From: Ciona savignyi
Lineage: Eukaryota > Chordata > Ascidiacea > Phlebobranchia > Cionidae
DNA: 64,000 nucleotides
Assembly: GCA_000149265.1 (NCBI GenBank)
Contig: CH002979.1
Span: forward strand, 414,384 to 478,383
Direction: 5' to 3'
Part shown: piece by piece, positions 22,434 through 34,386 of the stretch
Layout of the letters: every line of letters starts with the position of its first letter
How positions within the stretch are numbered: the stretch's first letter is position 1
Translations under genes and position numbers: made by a program
The notes under the pieces: model-generated
What the model saw: the letters and a program-made list of their open reading frames with translations, nothing else
Databases searched by the model: none
What the model was told of the DNA's origin: nothing

Positions 22434-23075
22434 TAGAGAGATGTCAAACACATGTTTAACCACTACTATTTGTGAAACACATTTTGTATGCTATATATTC
22501 ATGCGAGCAGTGTTCCTAACCACAGTTTGTATTTTTACACCAAGTATGTAGTTTGTTTCTGCAAGCATAAACGCATGGGTCCCTTAGGTAACAATCCAAT
22601 CGTGTTATCCATGTTCATAACACAATATATGTTATTGTCAGATATGTTCACGTCAGCTCCATGTTATTTAACATTCAAGAAAGTTTTAACCGGACTGCAA
22701 TAGTTTTGTTTCTGCAAGCATAAACGCATGGGGCTCATAGTGATCAAACCAAACTTATTTTCCATGTACAGTTAAAAAAAATAATCGTGTTAGATGTACG
22801 AACATTTCACCACAAATGTTTTTAATTATGTAGCCTCTTGTCAAGCGCTTTAGTAAAATGAAGCTAAATTCCAGAACCCGATTCCAGCCCGATTTAGTTT
22901 TTCATGGCTAAGGTGAATTCCCCTGGGTTTAGTACATAAATGACAAAGTTTTAATGCGATTTCATTACTCCTTATTTTTACGGTATTTCCATAGATAATT
23001 TTAATATTTCTTTTCCAAGTGTTATATCAGAAGCTAATACACTTACATTTTAAGTGTATTAGCTACCAGTTCTGC
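22434..23075. mobile_element. Family T fragment in unit C head
   Basis: Starts CTAGAGAGATGTCAAACAC and has two TTTCTGCAAGCATAAACGCA motifs. It aligns with 30556-31235. Confidence 0.6.
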
Positions 23076-23375
23076 AACTAAATAAACACTTAATATTTCT
23101 TAGGAGAATAGGATCGAGAGCCAAGCTTGAACCAACCATACGCTTGGACGATAAAGGAAAGGTTATGTTTATTCTCGTAAATGGAAAAAATGCAGGGGTG
23201 TTACCTTACGGACAATCGTCAGATTACCTTGCCCCGCCATTATGCAGTGTATTGTGTATATGAATAGGACGTTTCTTTAAATTGGTAGGACCCATTCGTA
23301 TTTATAAACCTTCAGGTAATATGCAACGCATTAACAGCAAACTGCTCGGTGGGTTTCTATGAACAAAGATGCGTT

Positions 23376-26183
23376 TGTAGCATTTCGTATAGTATATATT
23401 TGTTTTAATTTATGTCTAAAATATTTTGTGTTTTAACGTCGTTTTTTTGCGTTTCAAGTTTACCGACTCTCACGTTTTATTACTTTGTACGTAATTATCA
23501 CCTTGTACGGGCCTTTTGTATTTTTGCCGTTTAAATCATTAACATAGTTTTTTCACCCAATTCCCACAGTTTTTAGTCAAACGTGCAGATGTGAAACGTC
23601 TCGCACGTAAACTTTTCGCACCTTGTAAATTCCCTATATATTCTGGAAATTTAAATAACCTACTATTATAACCTACAATAACGAACTTAAGATATATAAC
23701 TTGCGTGATGCTAATAACGTACTAAGTAACTTGCTTCGCGAACGTAACTTTATATTGAATGAGACGCAGAATACAACTAAACCGAATCAAGAGTTATAGA
23801 CTTCGAGTTTGAGATTAAGACTTTACAAATCGTGGCTACAATAATTATTTGTAGGCGATCTGTGGAGAATAACCGTATAGACTCCGCTGCGCAGCTCGCC
23901 AGAGACCGTAAGGCAGCCGGCTAAACAAGCTCAGCCAACTACAAGCAACCAGCTTTTAAAAAGCGCGAGCCCACATTGTTGAGCCCGACGTGATAATGGA
24001 CACGCACCTTCCCGAAACGAACAATTTCCGACGTCAACTTCAATTCGAAGTTTCGAGTGCATTGGCAACGACGAGTGGCCCAACGCAATTTATTTAAGAA
24101 GCAATTTTAAGCATCAAGTAAGAAACGCCCCTTTTCGCTGGACGAAGTTGGTGACTATACAACAAGACAACGCACTCTATTAAAATCAAGTTGATAAGCA
24201 TCGTTTACGCCGAAGAAAGAAGAAAATACGCAAGACGACGTTCCCTTTACGAAATATGAAAGGGTTGTATTATTATTTTTGTAGCTTCTAGATTATTTTT
24301 TGTAAGTTTTATTATTATTTTGTATACCATATGTAATTATTAGTCTGCAACGATTGCAAATACTAGTGTTCCTGGTTTGGTTGGATGGTACTAGGCTACT
24401 GCAAGAATGCATAATATCGGTGTTTTACTCTACAGATTTCTTACAAACACGAAGAGCAAACGCGCTTTCAACAACTGCTACATATGCACTCCATCTTAAA
24501 CAAGGTCAGTGACGCTTTTACGATTATGCTATCATGAGCTTGAGTCAATGATGCCATGCTGCGCCAACCCATCCGGTATATTATGCGCATTTACACGTCG
24601 AACGACGTTTGTTTTGTTCGTTCGCGCCAGATTTTCAATGTTACCGCCGACAAGGCGTTGGTTTTCTTTTAATCGCTCCTCACGCAAATTATGCGTCTCG
24701 TTCATGCGATTATATACTCGTTTTTAGCAGCGGCTCGAGGTTTGTTTCTTTTTCTGCGAAGTCTGATCGCCTCTACCCCGCGCATTTGCGCTCATGCTGT
24801 GTAAATAAGTGAGCGTACCCGCTTTACAGCGCTACAGTTTATTAAACGATACCAGCGTACTTCCGTATAGCTATGGTAATCGCGCCGCATGTAAATGCGA
24901 TGTCTAATTGTCTAATCGCCTCTCAGTCAATGTGTCGGATGTTCCGAACCGAATATATTTCGTGTGTAAAACAGGCTTTTACAAACACCGCACAGTAATG
25001 ACGAGACACGGCTTTTGTCTGCATATTGAATTTTTGCTTTTGTTCGCTGATGGAAATACATCCGAACGAGTTTATTTCCCCTATTCGTTACGAGTCGTAA
25101 AACCTATATATGTCAGGTCGCTCGGTTTTTGTTTTTGCGTTTTTATTAATTGCGCTTTCGTCGCATATAGCGAGATCATCGCTGCATTTATTTCATGCTC
25201 ACTCGGTAGTGAGTAACCAGGCGTAAACGCCTTGGTTTATTAGCTGGCAAAGTATGAAAATATGGCTCATGTGATGCAAATTGTGGCGTTGCTACCTTGA
25301 CATGTGAGATGTCACTTTCACTACATATCAGATAACATTTATCACGCATTAACATACATGACACCAGATTTTTATGCACGATTGAACAATTCTAGCTTTG
25401 TACTTAATTCTCCCAACCAGGTTATTCTAGTTTTTGCAGGATAAACGTGTCAAATGCTCGAAACTTCGTGAGATCGTTCACCACATGACTTCGATTGTTA
25501 TTTCGACTGAACATCCGAAATGCTCAACGAGACCGTGATTTTATTTTCTCACACTTAACAAAACATGGAAAAAATGAGATGTTGTAGCATTTCGTATAGT
25601 ATATATTTGTTTTAATTTACGTCTAAAATATTTTGTGTTTTAACGTCGATTTTTTTGCGTTTCAAGTTTACCGACTCTCACGTTTTATTACTTTGTACGT
25701 AATTATCACCTTGTACGGGCCTTTTGTATTTTTGCCGTTTAAATCATTAACATAGTTTTTTCACCAAATTCCCACAGTTTTTAGTCAAACGTGCAGATGT
25801 GAAACGTCTCGCACGTAAACTTTTCGCACCTTGTAAATTCCCTATATATTCTGGAAATTTAAATAACCTACTATTATAACCTACAATAACGAACTTAAGA
25901 TATATAACTTGCGTGATGCTAATAACGTACTAAGTAACTTGCTTCGCGAAAGTAACTTTATATTGAATGAGACGCAGAATACAACTAAACCGAATCAAGA
26001 GTTATAGACTTCGAGTTTGAGATTAAGACTTTACAAATCGTGGCTACAATAATTATTTGTAGGCGATCTGTGGAGAATAAACGTATAGACTCCGCTGCGC
26101 AGCTCGCCAGAGACCGTAAGGCAGCCGGCTAAACAAGCTCAGCCAACTACAAGCAATCAGCCTTTAAAAAGCGCGAGCCCACA
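23376..26183 (+). mobile_element. Non-autonomous LTR element (LARD-like) in exon-1 relic
   Basis: LTRs 23376-23975 and 25583-26183 (about 600 bp, TG...CA ends, roughly 7 differences) surround a 1.6-kb interior, with 4-bp CGTT target duplications. It lies within the exon-1 relic of unit C, splitting it at codon 2-3. A purine-rich tract before 25583 suggests plus orientation; the primer site is unclear. The interior holds only short open frames (longest 102 codons at 24908) without retroviral-type motifs. Confidence 0.8.
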
Positions 26184-26470
26184 CGTTTAAGGAAGAAACG
26201 TAAAAATAAGGGGAAAGACCTCTTTATTTAATGGTTTTTTTTCCGTGTTTCGAACTCATGATGAGTTCGTTGCTAAGACCGTTTTTCTTAAGTAAGTCGG
26301 TACATGTATCGGTCGTGTTTACCATTCGACCACACGTGTTAACCATTAGGTTAACCATTCGGATCGTACAAGGGAAAGATCTCCTGATAAGTATCAATGC
26401 GGAGATCAAAAGGGCAACCTTTTGTGGGGAATCTTTGATAAAGTTAAGAAAGAGTACTTCGAAAGGGGGG
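26184..26470 (+). pseudogene. Relic of exon 1, unit C (LTR- and SINE-interrupted)
   Basis: Continues the frame begun at 23369. It contains the same SINE-2 insertion as unit A (26218-26372) and the same lost donor (AAG/TTAAG). Confidence 0.55.
26218..26372 (-). mobile_element. SINE-2 in unit C exon-1 relic
   Basis: Orthologous to 12448-12601, with matching AAAGACCTC / AAAGATCTC flanks. It was inserted before the array expanded. Confidence 0.65.
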
Positions 26471-27287
26471 TTTTCTGTGTTTGCCGCCTTGTGATGAAAG
26501 ACATAGCTTATGGCTAGAAAGCTGTAAGAGTTGGCCCTTCATACAAAGACGATTCTCTTGTCATTATAAGTCTTCGACGCTGCACAGTTTTCTTTGTTGG
26601 TTGTGATTTTCAGGTTTTTAAGATTTAAAAACAGTTTTCGATAAAGTTAACGAAACCTAAGAGCTGGAAATTCACAGTATGGGTGATCACGTGGTTTTTA
26701 TTCTGCTTACTCAATGTAATTGGAGATTCTTCAAACACACATGCGATCGCAGTGAGAGCAAAACACAACGCTCATATGGTTGGGTACAGTTCTATGTAGT
26801 TAATAGTGCATTGGAATAAAACTTAAACAATCGAAACATATATTTGTAGCATGCCTGGTGTCAAGGATACAACTAATTTAGCGCCGTGACACTGTAAACT
26901 TTTATGCTGTGTTAAGTTTACCACGTCGTGTAGTTTAAAATACTTTTTTTTGTATATGATTCGGTAGCGCTAAACTATTAATCACCCAAGAGGAATATAC
27001 ATGGGCAGCTCTAAACATTAGAGCACACGACCTTTTAATATAATCAAAACGAAAATTTGACAAATAGAGAGTCAAGAATTTTCATGATCTTATCAACATT
27101 TAAGACTTATAATAAGTTTCCGTATTATAACTAAATAACAAAAGAACAGTTATATAATTAAATAAACAGAAAACGGTAAATAAGGTATACTTTGTTTAAA
27201 AGATTGGGATAGAAAAAACAATCTTAAGCGTTACGCCTGGACGAAGTTTCTGCTTACTCAACTTTATCGGAGTTTCTGTGAACTAAG
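26471..27287. other. Unit C spacer upstream of peptide gene
   Basis: Conserved with 12691-13519. No gene seen. Confidence 0.4.
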
Positions 27288-27449
27288 ATGCGTTTTAGGA
27301 GGAAACGAAAACTAAAGGAAGAAGGAACTCATTATAAATTCCTGTTATTGGATGAGCAAAGCCAACTTTTGTTGGAATCTTCAACAAAGGTAAGAGTACT
27401 TTACGTTGCTGTGTATTTTGTGTTGGTGTCATTAACGTATTTTCAACAG

Positions 27450-27826
27450 ATGAATAAGATACTTCTTGTACTTCTCCTCGTTCTGTTGGTGGTTGACGGC
27501 ATTTTAGGTGGAGCGGGTGCTTTCCGTCGTAGGCGGCGTCGACGTCGGCGTCGTACAGGCCCTCCACCACCACCTCGTCCCACTGTTCCGTATGACCGAA
27601 GACGACGTAGATGGACAGGTTGGAACGAAGCAGAAGCAGGTAATTTGTTTTTATCACACTATCACCTTGTGGTTCAGGTATAATTACCAATTATGATGAT
27701 TGTTCCTGATGAAACACCAGCAACTTATTGACACATTCTCTTCTATTAACATGCATTTTACATGTACAAGAAGATGATTCAAAGGCCTTGAGAACTGATG
27801 AGCTGGATGATGGTAATTTACAATGA
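27450..27826 (+). CDS. Arg10/Pro-rich secreted peptide precursor, unit C
   Basis: Coding exons 27450-27639 and 27771-27826 give 81 residues ending in TGA instead of TAA. The core is residue-identical to unit A although several codons differ (for example CGA AGG against CGT AGA). The acidic tail has Asn to Lys. An upstream exon at 27288-27389 has an ATG in frame with this one, and the 60-nt intron has no stop. A longer product, or intron-retained form, starting MRFRRKRK is therefore possible. I prefer the ATG at 27450 because it gives a clean signal peptide. Confidence 0.7.
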
Positions 27827-28923
27827 CAACTCCACGATTAATACAGGTAACTGCGATAATTATGCTTTTAAAACAGATTGAAGTATATGACGTTCTACTT
27901 TCTAATAAATCTACTTGTTGTACTATTAAACTAAATAAACTTAAAATAAAAAAAAAAAAAAGACACCAAGTCAATGTGACAGGTGACTGATAACAGAATT
28001 GCAAATTTTATTTATGAATAACGAAACCAAGATATGGAACATATTGTTCATACCCAACAATAATAAATGGACTGTACATTTTGCATTAGAATGGGCAACG
28101 AAAAATTAAAATATTTTAATAAAATGGGTTTCTTTATAACGAAACTAATTCAGTTTTTGTTTTACCCAGGTGTAATGATGTATTCTTCATCGTTCCCATG
28201 ATACATTTTACTACAATTGAACTCAATAAATTTAACTTGCAACAAAATGTGTGGTTCTTTGTTCAGTTGTGCAGAAAATTGTTATATATTGGATTGAAAA
28301 TAAACTTTACGTAATTATCGTTTTTTTGCGTACATCAAAAAAGCGAAAAGCTGCGCTAAACGAAAGGCGGCGGTAAACTGGGACCGAAACCCTACTTGCA
28401 ACGTGGTACCCGTAAATGAACCGATTCTATACAAAAACGGTCTTGGTGACGAGCCATTAAAGCTATAAAACCCTCTCAGGTAAAGAATCCTATCAAACGT
28501 GCATGCAACGTCGTGATAATATCTCCATAGCCTGTAGATTTACGTTTTCGAAAAAATGTGGTTCTGTAATCTAAAAAAACTAGAAATCTGCTAGTGGTTA
28601 TAAGACAATGCTAGCTGGCCAAACGACACATGGTAGTTAGATTAAAAGTAGGGAGTAAAGTGATTTTAGAATAGAATTAGAGAATTACTCAAAAATGTAA
28701 AATAACGACAAATCTTTGCCGCTTGTATGAAACAGCAGGACTTATAATAGCCAATACCCACGTATATCTATTTTCCAGGAACGCCACAGAGCTTAAATCA
28801 TATGAAATGTTTAAGCGAGGTCCACGTTAAATTTAGTAACGTTTTTTTAAATGTTTTTTTTGAAAATATTCGAATTTGAAAAAAAATAACACAAAATAAC
28901 ACTTATAATAAATATATGAATAA
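27827..28923. other. 3' flank of unit C peptide gene
   Basis: 3' UTR with AATAAA, a poly-A run at 27948-27961 and the SINE-2 fragment near 28432. No further gene seen. Confidence 0.4.
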
Positions 28924-29505
28924 ACTAGAGAGTGTCAACCACATGTTTTTGAGCAGGTTCCCTAACCACAATTTTTATTTTACAGAGAGTATGTAGTTTG
29001 TTTCTGCAAGCATAAACGCACTGGTCCCATAGTTATTAAACCAAACTTCTTTTCCATATGTATAGTAAAAATGACTATAAATGGATAATTTAAGCGTCTT
29101 ATAAAGCGCTGAAATAAAGCTAAATTTTAAAACAGCCTGATTTATTTTTTTTAGGGTTCGAGTTTTTTATGGCTATCTTCGTTTTTTAGGGAGTTACCCA
29201 AGGTAAATCTTTTCTTTTATTTAATTGGCACAGAAACGGCTACCGGTCCAACATTTCACCAAATCTTATCAAAATTAGAGCAGCTGTTCAAGCGCTATGC
29301 CCCAAAATCTAATATTTTAGAAAAAACGTTTTGTTTTTTTAACGTCTCAGGGTAATTCCCCTGGATTTATCACCCAAAATTTTGTTTTTTTTGTATATCT
29401 AGACCATGTTGTCTAACAAATGACAAAGTTTTGTTACGATTCCATTATTACTTCTGGTAGATGTCGGGTTGACATACCATGCCTGTCAAGCTTTTGACAA
29501 AAAAA
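28924..29505. mobile_element. Family T fragment in unit C
   Basis: Same as 20632-21210. Confidence 0.6.
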
Positions 29506-30367
29506 AGGAGAACAAAAACGAAAAAAACGGACAAAAACAATATGTGTCCTATTTTTCCCAATGAGACCCATAATTAGGGCGTTGAGGGGGGTGTTTGGGT
29601 TTATTATCTTTGACGGTCGTTATAACACCTATTTAATTAAATATAATATTGAATGTGGGTCCAGCCAGACGTACCCGTCAATCAGCTTTAGCGTTATACC
29701 GTATTTTAAAGCGAATTTTCTTTCCTACCCATTTTCCCTCCATTATTGTTGCCCAATTAGTCGGCTTCCCTTTTTAGTCATTAAACGAACAGGGGGAGGG
29801 GGGACACACTTAATGATAATTCGACTTTAACCCGATTATCTGGCGCACATGTGTAAACAGTGGATGATGGATTTTTGGTAAAAGCGATCAATAGCAGTTT
29901 ATTATAAAAGGGCAACACTAAAAGTACAGAAAGCGGGAAGGAGCTGAGATTTCCCCCAAAACCTTTATACTGCACCTTGGTTGTCCTCCTGCATTATTAA
30001 GGGAATCTGGTAAACAACCTAATGCATTATTATGAAGTGCCAATAGAAGTTACCCTCTTCATAACAAATAAAGCAGTTTAATAAGTTATATCATTATCGA
30101 CATTAAGTCGGGACAAATACCGTCATTGGTGATCCGTCAATGACGGACGAAACATGGAAAGACACTTACCAACACTTCCCACTTCCCAACACTTAAAGGA
30201 CACTTCCTCAGACACTTCCCAACTGCGGTTCGACCGCGCACCCATGTTGGGTTCGACTAATGCACTATGGCTGTCCTCCTCCATGATTAAGGGAAGTCCG
30301 GTCGGTTAGCTTATCTACAAGAGAAAAGGGAGATCTGATAAACAACCTAATGTTTGTTTTATGTACA

Positions 30368-30490
30368 TGACGTTTTTTTGTTTTTTTACCGAGTCAACTT
30401 TCGAACCCGAATGTTGGGCTAGTCACAAGTACATTTTTTTAGAAATCGGTATATGTATCGGTCGCGGTAATTATTCGGCTACACGACCGT
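30368..30490 (-). mobile_element. SINE-2, unit D
   Basis: Orthologous to 22130-22235. Confidence 0.65.
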
Positions 30491-30555
30491 ACTACATTAC
30501 GTGTTGTAAGTGCTTTTATTCGCAACACCACGTAGCGGTTATAAATAAGCAATAA

Positions 30556-31235
30556 AACTAGAGAGTGTCAGCCACGTATTTAACCACTATTATTTGTGAA
30601 ACACATCTTGTATGGTATATAATCATGCGAGCAGGGTTTCTAACCACAGTTTGTATTTTTTACACCAAGTATGTAGTTTGTTTTTGCAAGCATAAACGCA
30701 TGGGTCCCTTAGGTAACAATCCGATCTAGTTATCCATGTTTCACAATATATGTTATTGTCAGATATGTTCACGTCAGCTCCATGTTATCCAACATTCAGA
30801 AAGTTTTAACCGGACTGTCATAGTTTTGTTTCTGCAAGCATAAACGCATGGGGCTCATAGTTATCAAACCAAACTTATTTTCCATGTACAGTTAAACAAA
30901 ATAATCGTGTTAAATGTACGAACATTTCACCACAAATGTTTTTAATTATAGCCTCTTGTCAAGCGATTTAGTAAAATAAAGCTAAATTCCAGAACCCGAT
31001 TCCAGCCCGATTTCGTTTTTCATGGCTTAGGGAAATTCCCCTGGGTTTAGTACATAAATGACAAACTTTTACTGCGATTTCATTACTCCTTCTAGTAGAC
31101 GTCGGGGAAACATGGCATGCATGTCACAATCATAAATTGAGAACAAAACCTTATTTTTACGGTATTTTCCAAGATAATTTCTTTTAAATATTATATCAGA
31201 AGCTAATACACTTACATTTTAAGTGTATTAGCTAC
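30556..31235. mobile_element. Family T fragment in unit D head
   Basis: CTAGAGAGTGTCAGCCACGT start with the internal GGCATGCATGTCACAATCAT subrepeat. Confidence 0.6.
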
Positions 31236-31650
31236 CGATTAATTTTTTTAATGGGACCCATAATAATGGTTGTTAAATAGCGTTAACCTTTGAACAACGC
31301 ATGCCGTGTATAAGTTGGTATTCTAGTTCTGCAACTAAATAAACAGTTAATATTTCTTAGGAAAATAGGATCGAAAGCCAAGCTTGAACCAACCATACGC
31401 TTGGACAAAGTAGGACAGGTTATGTTTATTCTCGTAAATGGAAAAAAATGCAGGGGTGTTACCTTACGGACAATCGTCAGATTACCTTGCCCCGCCATTA
31501 TGCAGTGTATTGTGTATATGAATAGGACGTTTCTTTAAATTGGTAGAACCAATTCGTATTTATAAACCTTCAGGTAATATGCAACGCTTAACAGCAAACT
31601 TCTTGGTCGGTTTCTGATTACTTGGCTTGATCGGAGTTTCTGTGAACAAA

Positions 31651-31925
31651 GATGCGTTTAAGGAAGAAACGGAAAACTAAAGGGAAACACCTCTTTTTAT
31701 TAATTGCTTTTTTCCGGGCTTAGTTTTGAACTCATGATGAGTTCGTTGCTAAGACCGTTTTTCTTAAGTAAGTCGATACATGTATCGGTCGTGTTAACCA
31801 TTTGGCCACACTTGTAAACCATTCGGTTAACCATTCCGATCGTACAAGAGAAAGACCTAATAAGTATCAATTCGGAGATCAAAATGACAACCTTTTGTAA
31901 AAATCTTTGATAAAGTTAAGAAAGA
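31651..31925 (+). pseudogene. Relic of exon 1, unit D
   Basis: Same ATG context and SINE-2 interruption as in unit A, with small deletions that break the 34-codon frame. The donor is lost. Confidence 0.5.
31690..31852 (-). mobile_element. SINE-2 in unit D exon-1 relic
   Basis: Orthologous to 12448-12601. Confidence 0.6.
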
Positions 31926-32604
31926 GTACTTCGAAAAGGGGGTTTTCTGTGTTTGCCGCCTTGTGACATAGCTCATGGCTAGAAAGCTGTAAGAGTTGGC
32001 CCTTCATACAAAGACGATTCTTTTGTCATTATAAGTCTTCGACGCTGCACAGTATTCTTTGTTGGTTGTGATTTTTAGGTTTTTAGGATTTAAAAACAGT
32101 TTTCGGTAAAGTTAGCGAAACCCAAGAGCTGGAACTTCACAGTATGGGTGATCACGTGGTTTTGATTCTGCTTACTCAATGCAATCGGAGATTCTTTGAA
32201 CACAGATACACAGATGCGATTACAGAGAAGGAACAACGAAACGCCCATCTGGTTGGAAACAGTTCTATGTAGTTAACAATGCATTGTGATAAAAACTTAA
32301 ACAATGGAAACATTTATTAGTAACATGCCCGGTGTCAAGGATAAAATAAATTTAAGGCCGTGCTTCTGTAAACGTTTAAGCTGTGTTAAGTTTACCACGT
32401 AGTGTATTTAAAAATACTTTTCTTTGTATATGATTCGGTAGCGCTAAACAATTGATCACGAAAGAATTATATGAATGGGCAGCTCTAAACATCAGAGAAA
32501 ACGACCTTTTCATTAAAACAATACGAGAATTTGACAGATAGGAAGAATTTTCATAATGTTATTAACCTTTATGACTTATAATAAATGTCTGCATCATACC
32601 TAAA

Positions 32605-32902
32605 GTCCGGCCCGATGGTCTAGCGGTTAAGTGCGTCGCCTTTCAATCGAAAGGTTGCAGGTGCGAAACTGGTCGCTAGCTAGTCGGTTGTGTCCTTGGG
32701 CAAGGCACTTTACGGACATTGCCTGAACCCAGCGGATTAATGGGTTCTACCAAATTGAAGGAACGTGTCTATCACATACAACACACTGCAATAGCTCCGG
32801 TAACCCGACGATGGGCGCGAGGTGATCTGACGATTGCCCGTGTGATAACCCCTGGGGTTTTCCCATTCACGGGGATAAACATGAATATCCTATCCTATCC
32901 TA
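32605..32902 (+). mobile_element. SINE-1, unit D
   Basis: Almost base-for-base the same as the SINE at 16923-17220, including flanks, consistent with a shared insertion before units B and D separated. Confidence 0.8.
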
Positions 32903-33218
32903 AATAACAAAAACAGGTATATAATTAAATAAACAGAAAACGGCGAATAACGTATACTGTGTTTAAAAGATTGGGATGGAATAACCAATCTTAAGCCTTA
33001 CGCTCGGAAGTTTCTTCTTACTCAACTTTATCGGAGTTTCTGTGAACAAAGATGCGTTTTAGGAAGAAACGAAAACTAAAGGAAGAAAGAACTCATTATA
33101 AATACCGGTTCTTAGATGAGCAAAGCCAACTTTTGTTGGAATCTTCAACAAAGGTAAGAGTAGGCTACTTCACGTTGCGTTGTATATTGTGTTGGTGTCA
33201 TTAACGTATATTCAACAG

Positions 33219-33588
33219 ATGAATAAGATACTTCTTGTACTTCTCCTCATTCTGTTGGTGGTTGACGGCATTCTTGGTGGGGCGGGTGCTTTCCGTCGTA
33301 GGCGGCGTCGACGTCGGCGCCGTACAGGGCCTCCACCACCACCTCGTCCCACTGTTCCGTATGACCGAAGACGACGAAGGTGGACAGGTTGGAACGAAGC
33401 AGAAGCAGGTAATTTGTTTTAACCACACCACCGCCTCAAGTATAATCACCAATAATGATAATTGTTCCTGATGAAACACCAGCAACTTATTGACACATTC
33501 TCTTATATTGACATGCATTTTACATGTACAAGAAGATGATTCAAATGCCTTGAGAACTGATGAGCTGGATGATAGTAATTTACAATAA
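33219..33588 (+). CDS. Arg10/Pro-rich secreted peptide precursor, unit D
   Basis: Coding exons 33219-33408 and 33533-33588 give 81 residues, the same protein as unit B. The upstream exon at 33052-33151 is uninterrupted (frame MRFRKKRKLKEERTHYK...ESSTK) and has a good GTAAGA donor, so this copy shows what unit B looked like before its LTR insertion. The acceptor CAACAG abuts the ATG. The 3' flank is cut by a gap at 33774. Confidence 0.7.
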
Positions 33589-33773
33589 CAACCCCACGAT
33601 TAATACAGGTAACTCCGATAATTATGATTTTATACCAGATTGTAGTATAGGACGTTCTACTTTCTGGTAAATCTATTTGTTGTACTATTGAACTAAATAA
33701 ACTTAAAATAAAACACAACCAAAGAAACCAAGTCAATGTGACGTGTGACTTATAACTAAATTGCAAATTGTAT

Positions 33774-33873
33774 NNNNNNNNNNNNNNNNNNNNNNNNNNN
33801 NNNNNNNNNNNNNNNNNNNNNNNNNNNNNNNNNNNNNNNNNNNNNNNNNNNNNNNNNNNNNNNNNNNNNNNNN
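33774..33873. other. Assembly gap (100 N)
   Basis: Comparison with unit B (19694-20118) predicts that about 425 bp is missing. Confidence 0.95.
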
Positions 33874-34386
33874 TGGTGACGAGCCATTAAAGCTATAAAA
33901 CCCTCTCAGGTGAATAATCCTATCAAACGTGCATGCAACGTCGTGATAATATCCCCATAGCCTGTAGATTTACGTTTTCGAAAAAATGTGGTTCTGTAAT
34001 CTAAAAAAATGGAAATCTGCTAGTGGTTATAAGACAATGCTAGATGGCCAAACGACACATGGTAGTTAGATTAAAAGTAGGGAGTAAAGTGATTTTAGAA
34101 TAGAATTAGAGAATTACTCTAAAATGTAAAATAACGACAAATCTTTTCCGCTTGTATGAAACAGCAGGACTTATAATAGCCAATACCCACGTATATTTAT
34201 TTTCCAGGAACGCCACAGAGCTTAAATCACATTAGTGACCAGCCTGCTTTAACCACCTATATGAAATGTTTAAGCGAGGTCCCACGTTAAAATTTAGTAA
34301 CGTTTTTTTTAATGTTTTTTTTGAAAATATTCGAATTTGAAAAAAAATAACACAAAGATAGACAGCTTATAATAAATATATGAATA

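Larger units (their letters stand above)
21720..30018 (+). repeat. Tandem array unit C
   Basis: About 5.49 kb once the 2.8-kb LTR element is removed. The head is Spec3 3' flank and the order matches unit A. Confidence 0.8.

Noticed and set aside
24908..25216. 102-codon frame in the unit C LTR element
   Set aside because: No recognised domain and no conserved partner in the window.
27295..27690. Open frame of 131 codons on the minus strand across the Arg10 gene
   Set aside because: It is the antisense of the Arg/Pro-rich exon. CG-rich Arg codons remove stops on the opposite strand, it crosses real splice sites, and it is not conserved as protein between copies.
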